Positions 20,755 to 32,566 of a stretch of DNA of 41,980 nucleotides are shown piece after piece (position 1 is the stretch's first letter; each line of letters begins with the position of its first letter). Below the pieces are notes generated by a model. The model had not been told where the DNA came from. It saw only the letters and a program-made list of their open reading frames with translations, and made no database searches. The DNA comes from Branchiostoma floridae (lineage: Eukaryota; Chordata; Leptocardii; Amphioxiformes; Branchiostomatidae), in assembly GCF_000003815.2 (NCBI RefSeq), contig NC_049982.1:29405817-29447796 (forward strand), read 5' to 3'. The translations under genes and the position numbers were made by a program.

Positions 20755-21205
20755 ACACAGCGCCAGGGATAGGGAAATACAGTCAGCACCAGGGACAAGG
20801 AAACAAAGTCAGCACCAGGGACAGAGAAACACAGTCAGCACTCAGGACAGGGAAACACAGTCAGCACCAGGGACAGGGAAACACAGTCAGCACCAGGGAC
20901 AGGGAAACACAGTCAGCACTAGGGAAAGTGAAACATAATCAGCACCAGGGACAGGGAAGCACAGTCAGCACTCAGGACAGGGAAACAAAGTCAGCACCAG
21001 GGACAGAGAAACACAGTCAGCACTCAGGACAGGGAAACACAGTCAGCACCAGGGACAGAGAAACACAGTCAGCACCAGGGACAGGGAATCACAGTCAGCA
21101 CAAAGGACAGGGAAGCACAGTCAGCACCAGGGACATGGAACATAGTCAGCACCAGGGACAGGGAATCACAGTCAGCACAAAGGACAGGGAAGCATAGTCA
21201 GCATC
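20755..21205. repeat. 26-bp minisatellite
   Basis: About 16 units of CAGCACCAGGGACAGGGAAA with the following CACAGT. Some units read CAGCACTCAGGACAGGG or CAGCACAAAGGACAGGG. Since 26 is not a multiple of three, the frame across it cycles through three readings, so it is not coding. Confidence 0.9.
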
Positions 21206-21477
21206 ACGGAATTGTCAATTGATACTAGGGAAACACCAAACTTTATCTTTGCCAGAAATAAATCTATCTGGGTCTCCTGCATCGAAAACTCCCCAGGGGG
21301 CCGTTCCACTAAATCTGTTCTTCCGCCTTTCTCACCACACACGTCTCCTAATACATTCCAAGCGTGACGTAACCAGGAAGCCGGGGATTTCTAACGTGCT
21401 TAGCACGCACAGAAATGGCAACGTCTCATGCCGCATATTCCAACCAGTTGTTAACGTTAAAAATGGGTTTGTTTCAG

Positions 21478-21544
21478 ATGCGCACTACTCTACTCATGTC
21501 TACCGTGGCCTGCCTACCTACTCTGCTGCTGATTGCTAGTATAG
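21478..21544 (+). CDS. Exon 1 of the membrane-mucin gene: signal peptide
   Basis: The frame starts Met-Arg-Thr-Thr and is followed by a long hydrophobic stretch (LLMSTVACLPTLLLIASI), a classical signal peptide for the secretory pathway. It ends at ATAG|GTAAGT, a strong donor, in phase 1. The dangling G joins exon 2 (25060 or 29411) to give Ile-Gly-Ser-Val-Gln-Cys, a plausible cleavage region. In-frame ATGs at 21415 and 21463 would add 21 or 5 residues. I prefer 21478 because it puts the charged residue right before the hydrophobic core. Linkage to the exons 3.5 kb downstream is inferred from phase and logic, not from transcripts. Confidence 0.6.
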
Positions 21545-23033
21545 GTAAGTTTATTTCTTTAATTACCTTCTTTTATTTTCTTAAAGTAGTAAAATTTCAG
21601 TGTTACGTGAAATACGTTATTTTGCTTATAAAATGTTGGTTTGGCTCCATGTATTCGGATGCATGAAAAGAAATACTGCCGTGGCTACCCAACTAGCTAG
21701 AGGCTATTTTGAATGGCTAGCCCTGGTTGCAAAATGCACCAGTATGTGCTTTCTTTTTTTATGAATGCTTAGGATAGAGAAACCTGAAAGTGAAATGTTT
21801 TTAGAAACTCAAACATTAGGAAAGACAAATTTCCTTGCATGCTATTAAGTGCAGATATTAGGATACTTAGATTATCACCCTCGAATCAACACATCTATGC
21901 ATGTTAATATTCAGGTAAGTCTGTTAATGATATACATTTATGTAGTTGTTAGATCGTTGCTCGCCCCCACCCCCTGCCCCAACTACCCAGGTGTACCCCT
22001 TCACTACCCCTATCCCTTTTTCTTATTTTTTTGTGCCTCTTAAAAATGGTTCAACAGTAATGCTACAAGGTACACTATACCACATGTTGATGGATCACAT
22101 ACAGGGTACACTAATTGATCGCTGTCATTCTGACAGTTGCAACATTTGACCTTTGTATTAGATTAGAGGTCAGGTCAATGAAAGAAAACTTGATTATGTC
22201 CAAAGCAATTCAATCGATATGGACTGATGTCCAAATATGATTTACTTTCTGTATCGTTTATTACATTCGATTGTCTCATGGTCAATATTTACCATTGATC
22301 GTTTTGTTATTGATTTTTGTCATACAGTAACAGTTTTTTTTGTTATGCAATTGGTTGTATGTTCATTTGGATTGTTAAGTTAGATCTTTGTGTCAAAGAA
22401 AGCTTAAAAAATCTAGCAAATCTTAGAAATGTCCTTTGAGATAAAATTTGGAATTGTCAGTATGATATCTTCTCAATTTATAAGACAAGTATTGCTTTTT
22501 AAAAATATATTGTTTAAAAAAACCGAAATCATACTATGTGAACATATTTTCAAAAGACATTGGTGTGACAATGATCGATTTGAATGTATACAGATTATAT
22601 TTAACTCAATATTTTCTTTTTAATTCTGCATGCAGGTAAAATTATGTTGCTGCTATCTGCCATTTCTTGTCAAAGAAATGGGTGTCATACGTTATCAAAT
22701 ACCCAATGTAATGTTGTACATGCCTTAAATACAGTTCACAAGAAAAAACACCCATCGTCGTCTTATTTTTGTATGATTATCGTACCTTTTACTTACAGTT
22801 TGTCAGAATGGAAGGTAGTCCAATATAGAGATATGGATTCGTATCCTAAATGGGTAGAGTCGAAGTAACCTAATATTTTGTAGTTACAACTGTAATAGAT
22901 ACGTGCAGGTCAGTTCTTTTAGGCGTCCTCTGATACCCCGCTATGCAATTTCCCTTTCAAGGCCACGTGTCCTCCGGGCATTATTTAAAAAAAGAAATGA
23001 GTGTACAGTCAACATTGCAATAAGCTGTATCAT

Positions 23034-23230
23034 GGATTGTACGGCGCATGCGCGCACCGCTTTGCATTGTGGGTATTAATCATGTCAAAGTTGAAGGCCT
23101 CTGAAACGTAAACAAAACACAGTCTGTACATGTATCAGGCATGATCTAGACAAGCACTGTTTACAAGTTAGGGGCATTGACCTTTGACATATTACCCACA
23201 ACGCACCCTACTGCCCATGCGCAATCTAAG
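23034..23230. mobile_element. GCATGC-type MITE, copy in intron 1
   Basis: Inverted arms: GGATTG..GGCGCATGCGC..GCATTGTGGGTATTAATCATG..TCAAAG on the left, and CTTTGACATATTACCCACAA..GCCCATGCGCAATC on the right. Related copies are at 32969-33181, 34374-34569 and 35646-35755. Confidence 0.7.
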
Positions 23231-24009
23231 CCATAAAACAGGCCTATACCGGTTCCATCCAGTATATTTCGGTTGTGGAGGTACAAGGCGGTAGAAGGAG
23301 AGGGTTGGGCTCTACCTTCCAATACCATTCCCTAAACACAGTAGATAACTGCCTCTTCGGCCTATGGAACCATCTTTAGATGATCAAACTTATCATTCTT
23401 TGTATGTGGCATTGTTAAAATGAGTTATTCCTTAGATGCAGTACCAGATTATCCTTGTCTCCGTACAAAAGCAAAATTGACAAAAATGTATCATTCTATC
23501 AAAATTGCCTTACAACAAAGAACAGACACTAAAGTATGCACAGTGGCAACTTTTATATACACATTCTTCAGAATAGGAACTGCCTTGATATTCAAATTGA
23601 TTAACAGAAAGACGAGTATACCCATCATACGTTTCCGGTAGACAACAGTAACTATCAATTTCCAGTCTTCCACTGGGACACTTTGTGGCAGGAAACTGTC
23701 GTTACCGGTAACGATCTCTATCGATTGAACTGTCTACTACCGGAGTTTACTCCCAACTGTTGTCCTTATGAACCCTTCAGTGGCCTTGGGGGACTCTGGT
23801 ATTGAGGACTTTACCATTCCTCTTTTACAGCTGAAATGGCATATGAGGATTCCGTTGGCATTTGCTCGAATCCTGCATCCCATAGAATGTTAAGTGAAAG
23901 GTACAGGCTTGTAGGGACAAAAATATAATCTAAAACAATGATAGCGACCAGTACCTGGTGTAATGTTTATTTTGGTCCTTGGCCCAGACTTGCACACATT
24001 TGACCTTTT

Positions 24010-24780
24010 GATAACCCTAAACAACGCTCAACTCTAAGCTTTCATACACCTAAACAACACCCATGTTTAACTTTTAGAGCGCTAAACAACACCTATGTAA
24101 ACCTCTTATACGTTATAGCCCTATACAACACCCATGTTAACCTTTTATACCTCTTACCAACATCCGTGTTAGCCTTTTATACCCCTGAACAAAACCCATG
24201 TTAACCTTTCATACCCCTGAACAAAACACATGTTAACCTTTTAAACCCCTGAACAACACCCATGTTAACCCTTTGTAACCTTGAACAACACCCATGTTAA
24301 CCTTTTATACCCTGAACAACACCCATGTTAACCCTTTGTAACCTTGAACAACACCCATGTTAACCTTTCATACCCTGAACAACACCCATGTTAACCCTTT
24401 GTAACCTTGAACAACACCCATGTTAACCTTTTATACCCTGAACAACACCCATGTTAACCCTTTGTAACCTTGAACAACACCCATGTTAACCTTTTATACC
24501 CCTAAACAACACCCATGTTAACCCTTTGTAACCTTGAACAACACCCATGTTAACCTTTTATACCCTGAACAACACCCATGTTAACCCTTTGTAACCTTGA
24601 ACAACACCCATGTTAACCTTTCATACCCTGAACAACACCCATGTTAACCCTTTGTAACCTGAACAACACCCATGTTAACCTTTTATACCCTGAACAACAC
24701 CCATGTTAACCCTTTGTAACCTTGAACAACACCCATGTTAACCTTTCATACCCTAAACAACACCCGCGTTAACCTTTAAT
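24010..24780. repeat. 31/32-bp minisatellite with 63-bp higher-order period
   Basis: Units share GAACAACACCCATGTTAACC and alternate between endings CTTTGTAACCTT (32 bp) and TTTTATACCCT (31 bp). From about 24250 the two types alternate strictly. Units before that are more diverged. Confidence 0.9.
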
Positions 24781-25059
24781 GATGACCGCCTAAGGATTTT
24801 CAACTATGCAATAAACGTTTGTTGACTTATCACATGTTTTCAAATTCTGTCCTCCATAGGCATAAAATCGGGATCAACTTTGTTTCTAACCAAACCCATC
24901 CACGTTTAGAAGTAGTATATATAGTTTCAGTGGTCAGTTAAATGCACTGTTCAATATGCATGGCATGCATAAAGTATCCGAAGTGTCCGGTAACCCCAAA
25001 CCCCTAACGCTCTCCCCAACCTAAAACCTTCGGTAACACCAGACCTGTGTTTTTTCAAG

Positions 25060-28000
25060 GATCCGTGCAATGCACGACTACGGGGTACCCAACCACGCCA
25101 GGACAGGCCAAACACACTCAAGCAACAACAATTGCCACCACACAAGCCCAGGCGAGTGTGCAAAGCACGCAGTTAGCAAGCACAGATTTGCCCACAACCG
25201 TCGCTACATCAGACGCATCAACAGCGTCCAAACAGAACTAGCAGCAGAGATACACATACCACGAAATATTCAACAACTACAAAAATTACCACAGATCCAA
25301 CTACTAGCCAAGCAGCCATGACAACACAGACAACCTCAGATTCACCATTAACAGCAACAACGGCACAAGAAACACCAACCGTGAGGGCACTTACGTCGGA
25401 ATCATTGGAAGCAACAATTATTAGCTTATTGTCGACACAAACAGCATCAACAACAGAGCTGAGTACAGACACAACAAGCACACCTCACACAACAGGAGTT
25501 AAACCAACGTCATCAACAGAAATAGCGACGACTAAACCAAGGACTACAGAGGTAACGACAATATCAACTATCACAAACAGCACAACAATTGTGCCAATGA
25601 CAACGGAAGTCTCAGAACTATCAACACAAGTTGTCACAACTGAATCACCGACAACACCGACATTACCGTCATCAACTGTACATGCAACGTCTGTACCACA
25701 GACTACAGCGGTAATACAAGAGTCATCAACGGTCACGAATGCACCATCAACTACAGAGGACATACCGGAATCGTCAACGAAACCCGTCATGACTGTAACA
25801 CCAACTACAGAAATGATACCGGAATCATCAACGGTACCAGTCACGACTGTACCACAAACTACCGAGGTAGTAAGAGCATCATCAATACCAGAATCATCAA
25901 CGGCACCATTCACGACTGTACCACAAACTACCGAGGTAGTAAGAGAATCATCAATACCAGAATCATCAACGGTACCAGTCACAACTGTACCACAAACTAC
26001 GGGGGTAGTACAGCGATCGTCNNNNNNNNNNNNNNNNNNNNNNNNNNNNNNNNNNNNNNNNNNNNNNNNNNNNNNNNNNNNNNNNNNNNNNNNNNNNNNN
26101 NNNNNNNNNNNNNNNNNNNNNTGAATCTTCAACGATACCAGTCACGACTGTACCACAAACCACAGAGGTCATACCTGAATCTTCAACGATACCAGCCACG
26201 ACCGTAATACAAACCACAGAGGTCATACCCGAATCTTCAACGATACCAGTCATGACTGTACCACAAACCACAGAGGTCATACCTGAATCTCCAACGATAC
26301 CAGTCACGACTGTGCCACAAACCACAGAGGTCATACCTGAATCTTCAACGATACCAGTCACGACTGTACCACTAACTACAGAGGTCATACCTGAATCTTC
26401 AACGATACCAGTCACGACTGTACCACCAGCTACAGAGGTCGTGTCTGCATCTTCAACGATACCAGTCACGACTGTACCACCAACTACAGAGGTCATACCT
26501 GAATCTTCAACGATACCAGTCATGACTGTACCACAAACCACAGAGGTCATACCTGAATCTTCAACGATACCAGTCACGACTGTACCACAAACCACAGAGG
26601 TCATACCTGAATCTTCAACGATACCAGTCACGACTGTACCACCAACCACAGAGGTCATACCTGAATCTTCAACGATACCAGTCACGACTGTACCACCAAC
26701 CACAGAGGTCATACCTGAATCTTCAACGATACCAGTCACGACTGTACCACCAACCACAGAGGTCATACCTGAATCTCCAACGATACCAGTCACGACTGTA
26801 CCACAAACCACAGAGGTCGTGTCTGAATCTTCAACGATACCAGTCACGACTGTACCACTAACTACAGAGGTCATACTTGAATCTTCAACGATACCAGTCA
26901 CGACTGTAGCACCGAGTACAGAGGTCATACCAGAATCTTCAACGGTACTGGTCACTACTGTACCACAAACCACAGAGGTAATACCAGAGTCATCAACGCT
27001 ACCAGTTACGACTGTACCATCAACTACAGAGGAAGTACCAGAATCATCAACGCTACCAGTTACGACTGTACCAGCAACTACAGAGGTCATACATAAATCA
27101 TCAATGATATCAGTCACGACAGAACAGCCAACAGCAGACTTCACTCTGGATACGTTAACTGCCGCAGACACGACAGTACCACTAACTACAGAGGTTTTAC
27201 AGGACTCAACAACTGTACCGGTCACAACTGGATCACTGACTACAGTGGCAGTACCTGAATCTTCAACGATACCAGTCACGACTGTACCACCAACTACAGA
27301 GGCAATACCTGAATCTTCACCGGTACCAGTCACGATTATGTCACCGACAACAGACTTCACCCTGGATACATCAACTGCCGCAGACACGTCAGTACCCCCA
27401 ACTACAGAGGTTCTACAGGATTCAACAACTCTACCGGTCACGACTAGATCAATGACTACAGTGGTAATAGAAGAATCATCAACGGTACCATTCACTACTG
27501 TACTTAGGACTACAGGAGTAATTTCTGAGTCATCAACTGTACCAGTCACGACTGAGCCATCAACTACAGACATAACGCCAGATTCATCAACTGTACCAGT
27601 CACAACTATACTATCAACTACAGAAACAACACCAGAGTCATCAACTGTACCAGTCACAACTATACTATCAACTACAGAAACAGCACCAGAGTCATCAACT
27701 GTACCAGTCACAACTATACTATCAACTACAGAAACAACACCAGAGTCATCAACTGTACCAGTCACAACTATACTATCAACTACAGAAACAACACCAGAGT
27801 CATCAACTGTACCAGTCACAAGTATACTATCAACTACAGAAACAACACCAGAGTCATCAACTGTACCAGTCACAACTATACTATCAACTACAGAAACAAC
27901 ACCAGAGTCATCAACTGTACCAGTCACAACTATACTATCAACTACAGAAACAATAGCAGAGTCATCAACTGTACCAGTCACAACTATACTATCAACTACA

Positions 28001-28793
28001 GAAACAACACCGGAGTCATCAACTGTACCAGTCACAACTATACTATCAACTACAGAAACAACACCAGAGTCATCAACTGTACCAGTCACAACTATACTAT
28101 CAACTACAGAAACAACACCAGGGTCATCAACAGTACCAGTCACAACTATACTACCAACTACAGAAACAATAGCAGAGTCATCAACTGTACCAGTCACAAC
28201 TATACTATCAACTACAGAAACAACACCAGAGTCATCAACTGTACCAGTCACGACTGTAGCAAGAACTATAGAGGCAATACGCGAGTCATCTACTTTAACG
28301 GCCACGACTGTACCACGAACTACGGAAGTAATACCAGAATCATCAACTGTAGCAGTCACGACTGTGCCACCAACTACAAAGGTAATGCTGGAATCATCAC
28401 GCGCAACAGTTACGACTGAACCAACAACAGAGGTGATACAGGAATCATCAACAGTTGCAGTCACTGTACCACCAACTACAGGGGTACTATCCTCAACTGT
28501 ACCAGTCACGTCTGTACCAACAACCACAGTGGTAGTACCAAAATCATCAATCTCAGCAGTCACAACTGATCCATCAACCACGGAGGTAATACCAGAGTCA
28601 TCGACTGTGGCGGAAACGACCGGACGTCCAAGTACAACTGAATCTTCAACTGTTGTACTGTCAACGACAGTGATAAACGAAGAATCAACTGTCAGAACAA
28701 CCTTTTTGCGATCGGAGCCATCTACTGGAACTTTTACAACTTCGTGTCCAACGCAGGACTCCCTATCAACAGCACAAACAAATCATATGCAAG
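25060..28793 (+). CDS. Exon 2a of the membrane-mucin gene: Thr/Ser/Pro-rich tandem-repeat domain
   Basis: The acceptor is TTTTTTCAAG|GA (phase 1) and the exon opens with Gly-Ser-Val-Gln-Cys-Thr-Thr. Almost every residue is Thr, Ser, Pro, Val, Glu or Ile. From about 25700 to 28250 it is built of 18-residue units, first TTEVIPESSTIPVTTVPQ type (about 18 after the gap), later STVPVTTILSTTETTPES type (12). This is a mucin-type domain for dense O-glycosylation outside the cell. It ends CAAG|GTATAA, phase 1, after Gln-Thr-Asn-His-Met-Gln. There are two problems. A 100-N gap at 26022-26121 hides an unknown number of repeats. A frame break lies near 25215-25241, where the opening frame meets TAG at 25239 while the neighbouring frame carries on as mucin sequence from about 25220. 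That implies one extra base (or two missing) in the assembly or a damaged allele. Confidence 0.75.
26022..26121. other. Assembly gap (100 N) in the mucin repeats
   Basis: The frame before the gap (position class 1) differs from that after it (class 2), as expected if the real gap is not 100 bp. Confidence 1.
26123..27110 (+). repeat. 54-bp tandem repeat block 1 (about 18 units)
   Basis: Each unit encodes a variant of TTEVIPESSTIPVTTVPQ. Nucleotide identity between neighbours is very high, pointing to recent homogenisation. Variants include EVVSESS and EVILESS. The block extends left into the gap. Confidence 0.95.
27124..27460 (+). repeat. 216-bp higher-order duplication inside the mucin exon
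   Basis: The segment encoding DFTLDTLTAADTTVPLTTEV (from about 27137) recurs exactly 216 bp later as DFTLDTSTAADTSVPPTTEV. That is four 54-bp units duplicated as a block. Confidence 0.8.
27535..28250 (+). repeat. 54-bp tandem repeat block 2 (12 units)
   Basis: Units encode STVPVTTILSTTETTPES, with variants TETAPES, TETIAES and TETTPGS. Most units differ by one or two bases. Confidence 0.95.
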
Positions 28794-29410
28794 GTATAAT
28801 TACAGGGCTAGGGAAGAAAGATTAAGTGTACATCATGTGCACTGCCAGTTTTACCATCATCTATGCTCTCCTCTTGGGGTTGATAACTTTTCTGTCTTCA
28901 TGTCTATTCCATGCATGTTACATAGAGGTAGTAACAGCTTAACAATATGCTCATCCTCTGAAGAAGAAGAAAATGCATGGTAAATCTTTGTTGAAATTGA
29001 TGATAAGTAGCCAAACGAATGTCATAATTAAGTGACGGGGAAAAAGAAATTGAGAGGTTGTAATGTTTTAGATACACCTTTAGACAATCATTGTAGGACA
29101 GACCGCAATCTCTTTGTATACACATTTACCGTTTTAACTATGTTTGTTCTGTTTGTAACTTTAGGCTAGTAGATCTACCGTATTAACTATATGGTAGTGC
29201 GGTTAAACTGCACTATATAAAACTGTATCAATCAATTTTTTTCAATGAAACTATTTCATTACTATTAGGCCATTCATTCATTCATTCATTCATTTTATTT
29301 TGCCAGGGTCACCATTGTTAGACACCATTTAATGAAACTGAAACTGTTCCATTGTGGTTTGGTACTTATTCATAGAATTTCTTTTATCACAAACGCTGTC
29401 TTTGCTCTAG
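28794..29410 (+). other. Intron 2 of the mucin gene
   Basis: GTATAA donor and CTTTGCTCTAG acceptor. It contains a short (CATT)n run at 29271-29294 and no other feature. Confidence 0.6.
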
Positions 29411-31738
29411 GGTCGGTGCAATGTGCAACTTCGGCGATTCCCACCACGATGGAACCGGCTGCATCCACGGAAGGGCCGATGACGACAGCAGAGCAGATGA
29501 CGACTGCCCCCAACACCACGAAAGCGCCGACCACCAGTCCGTCTATGACCATGGTAACTACCATAGCATCTGCAACATCTTCTTCGGGACTCTCAACGAT
29601 AGCACACACTACAGAACCGACCTCTGTAGGTACTACCAGGAACCCGATGACTACAAATCCTGCTGCAAACTACATCACAACAGAACCGGTGACGTCTACT
29701 CCGGACACATCCACAGAAGACACCACTGCCAACCCATTGACCACAAGTCCTGCGGCAAAACAAGTCACGACTGACCAAACAACACCCGACGTCACATCAA
29801 TGCAGCCGACAAGTCAACCTTCTACTGACTCACCGACTACAGCACGACTAACGACAATGGATATGACGACAAAACCAACAACGAAGGCAAAACTGACAAC
29901 AGAACATCCAACAGCAATCCGTACGACTGGGGAAACAATAACAACGACTATGACGAAGCCTACGACCGAAATCACAAGCGAGGTGACGACTGCAGCGCTA
30001 AGCACACAGTCTCCAACAGTTTCGGTGACTACCGATTTCAAGTCAACGGCGGAAAGTACATCATCTGCAACCACAAAGGTTACATCAGAGGAAACAACGA
30101 CTGAAGCCCAGATGTTTGAGACAACGACGACATCCGTTACGACAGCTAGTTTGCCCTCGACTGCACCAGTTACAACAGAACCCCAAACACTCATCACAAG
30201 CATCCCAACCAGTACAGCTCAGACTACCCTTGAAAGCGAATCTACGAAGGGGTCTACTATCAAATCAACTACAGTCGCTCCTGTTCAGCTAACAACCACT
30301 TCTGTTGAAGGACAGCAGCAAAGTACCACGGATTACACCACAGAAATAGTTCCAACAACCAATCCACGGTTTACAACCATTATGAAATCACCAACTCTTC
30401 AACACATTGAGGAATCTACCACTGGAATGTTGTCCACAATCTCTACTACAGTGGCCGCTACGAAACAACCAACAACCCTTTTTGGTAAAGATAGTACACT
30501 GGGTCCATCAACTATAAGTACGACTTTGCCTGGCCTAGCCACTGAATCTTTCACGACGGGACAGGAAGCTACCACGGAGCAGAGCACCACCGCTTCTCCT
30601 AAACCATTGATCCAAACGACGATGCCTGAGGCCGCTTCTACGCCACCTGAAACGACAACTGTCCTCACTATAGCGGACTCTATGACAACGGACGCAGAAG
30701 CTCGCACAACGACGCTAGTCCCGACCACAGTGAAGAAGATCTATAGCAGTCTGCTTTCATCGACACGTACTAAACTGTTGCACACAACCTCGCTCCCTAC
30801 AGTTAAACAGACTGACGTCACTGACACAGCCGACCCTTTGATGACATCGCCTACCGCAACCACGACACCATCAGCCTCACGTTCAAGCCCAGCATCTTCG
30901 CCATCGGGTGTACAAGCCAGCACCACCTCAAGTATGGAGACGACAAACCAGGATGAACCGATTTCAACTCCATCAGGTCAAAGCTCAACGCCGATTCCAG
31001 CATCTTCGGTATCAGCAGGAATATCCAGCACTCCGCTGATGGCATCATCATCTACACCAAACAGATCGCCTCCGACTCAAACGGCTGAAATGTCAACATC
31101 AGTCACGTCGCAGATGGGTACACCGTCGACTCAGAGTCAGCCAGCGATTCAAACTACATCATCAGGTGTAACGCCATCAGCATCAGCATCACAGATGGTG
31201 CAGACAAGTCCAGTACCATCAGCATCAGCTACACCCTCTGGCACTCTACAGATGGCACAGACAAGTGCAACATCGTCAGCATCAGCTACAACCTCCAGCA
31301 GTTCGCAGATGGTACAGACAAGCCCAACACCATCAACATCAGCTACATCCTCTCGTACTTCACAGATGGCACAGACAAGTCCAATGTCATCATCATCAAC
31401 CATATCTTCCAGCACTCCACCGATGGCATCATCACCTCAAACATCAACAACAGATCCAATTTCAGTCTCGAGACCGACAGTTTCCTCAAACGCCGCGACA
31501 TCGACTACACCAACAGTAAGACTATCATCGACACAAGACCACCCATCAGAGACTCCATCGACCCAGACAACAACGTCATCATCCTTGGCACGGATCCTTT
31601 CAACGCTGACTTCTCGTTCAACCCAAGTCACGCCCACGAACGTGTCAGTATCGGCAGAGAGCACGACAGAGTTGATACTCAGCACAGATTCTGCCAATAC
31701 CGGACCTATATCAACAGCACCACCGCCGCTGCCTACAA
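29411..31738 (+). CDS. Exon 2b of the membrane-mucin gene: second Thr/Ser/Pro-rich domain
   Basis: The acceptor CTTTGCTCTAG|GG is phase 1 and the exon starts Gly-Ser-Val-Gln-Cys-Ala-Thr, nearly the same as exon 2a, so the two exons are probably duplicates. About 776 residues are dominated by Thr, Ser, Pro and Ala without the 18-residue repeat. A 19-residue repeat of QMAQTSP.. type (four units) lies near the C-terminal end. It has many Ser/Thr-Pro O-glycosylation contexts and essentially no Cys after the first. It ends CCTACAA|GTAAGT, phase 1, and so joins in frame to the transmembrane exon. The frame continues upstream into the intron, where an ATG at 29332 precedes a weakly hydrophobic stretch. 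I regard that as chance. Confidence 0.8.
31192..31419 (+). repeat. 57-bp coding repeat, four units
   Basis: Units start at 31192, 31249, 31306 and 31363. They encode QMVQTSPVPSASATPSGTL, QMAQTSATSSASATTSSSS, QMVQTSPTPSTSATSSRTS and QMAQTSPMSSSSTISSSTP. Confidence 0.9.
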
Positions 31739-31987
31739 GTAAGTTCATTAAAAAGATGAATGTATATTTTTATGTATTTTTTTCGTGAACAATGTACTTG
31801 ATGTAGTGAAAGTGTTTTTCCAGGTTTTCAACATCTTTGAGTATTTCCGTGATGTACTAGGTACCCTTAACTATCTTGCTATACGTCTTGAGACATTTGC
31901 ATTTCAGAAAACATCATTCAACTATTGAATACGAAAAGTAGCTACATTTGTACATGTGCCTCGCATATGTGTGCGTTTGCCGGTCCG

Positions 31988-32018
<31 letters not shown>

Positions 32019-32436
32019 TCATCTCTCTCTCTCTCTCTCTCTGTTTGTCTGTCTCTCTCTCCATCGATCTCTGTCTATTTCTCTGCCTCTCACTCTGTGT
32101 CTCCCTTTCGCTGTGCCCTTAAACTGCCGCACCCGGATATATCCGGCACACATATACATGTCCTGTGTGCCGCACCCGGATATATCCGGGATAGCGTATT
32201 CCCCCGAAGTAGCCACTTTGCGCGCGCGTAGCGCACGAACCCAGGAAGTTAGGGACTTCGGCTTTGTTTGGGGGGTCCTTTTTGCAGGTCAGCAGCCAAC
32301 CTTGGCACTGGTAGCATTTTATAGTGCTGAAACTCTGGCAGGTTCAGGGTTAAGTTTGAACGATCATATCTAAACATCTCCGAGTCCGCCACATATACAT
32401 GCGATCCAACACGCCTCATCACTTTATCTTATCCAG
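31739..32436 (+). other. Intron 3 of the mucin gene
   Basis: GTAAGT donor and TTATCTTATCCAG acceptor. It holds a (CT)n tract at 31987-32100 and a pair of palindromes near 32133-32190. Frames open across the (CT)n tract are artefacts. Confidence 0.7.
31987..32100. repeat. (CT)n-rich low-complexity tract
   Basis: Interrupted CT repeats. Confidence 0.9.
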
Positions 32437-32566
32437 GGTCGGAAAGCTTCCTGGACACGTTCCCCCGCAAGTACAAGGTCAAAGGCTGGGTGGTGGCGCT
32501 CTCAGTGGTCGGCGCCATCTTGGGAGTGACCGGGGTGGTCATCACAGCTGCCTTCTTGTTAAAGAG
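32437..32566 (+). CDS. Exon 3 of the membrane-mucin gene: transmembrane exon
   Basis: The exon lies between TTATCTTATCCAG and GAG|GTATTT (phase 1 in, phase 2 out). It encodes RSESFLDTFPRKYKVKG followed by the membrane segment WVVALSVVGAILGVTGVVI and TAAFLLK. With the signal peptide this makes a type I single-pass plasma-membrane protein. The segment before the membrane is unusually basic for an extracellular side (Arg-Lys-Tyr-Lys-Val-Lys), which could be a protease-sensitive stalk. It is richer in GC and codes densely compared with its flanks, which supports a real exon. No SEA or EGF domain precedes it. Confidence 0.85.

Larger units (their letters stand above)
21545..25059 (+). other. Intron 1 of the mucin gene
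   Basis: GTAAGT donor at 21545; acceptor TTTTTTCAAG ends at 25059. It contains a MITE and a minisatellite (listed separately) and otherwise AT-rich sequence without gene-like frames. Confidence 0.5.

Noticed and set aside
20928-21197. Open frame across the 26-bp minisatellite
   Set aside because: The unit is not a multiple of three and the frame simply cycles through three readings. No start context or splice support.
24010-24780. Regularly spaced repeats resembling a CRISPR array
   Set aside because: There are no unique spacers; the whole unit repeats head to tail, and the setting is eukaryotic.
25966-28581. An 871-codon open frame on the minus strand, rich in Val, Asp, Gly and Thr
   Set aside because: It is the antisense of the 54-bp coding repeats. 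Lack of stops follows from repeating one stop-free unit. The plus frame has splice sites and mucin logic; the minus frame has none.
29332-29410. An alternative signal-peptide start directly upstream of exon 2b
   Set aside because: The hydrophobicity is weak and interrupted by His and Arg. The sequence covers the polypyrimidine tract and acceptor of intron 2.
31925-32373. Ser/Leu-rich frames
   Set aside because: They read through the (CT)n tract inside intron 3.
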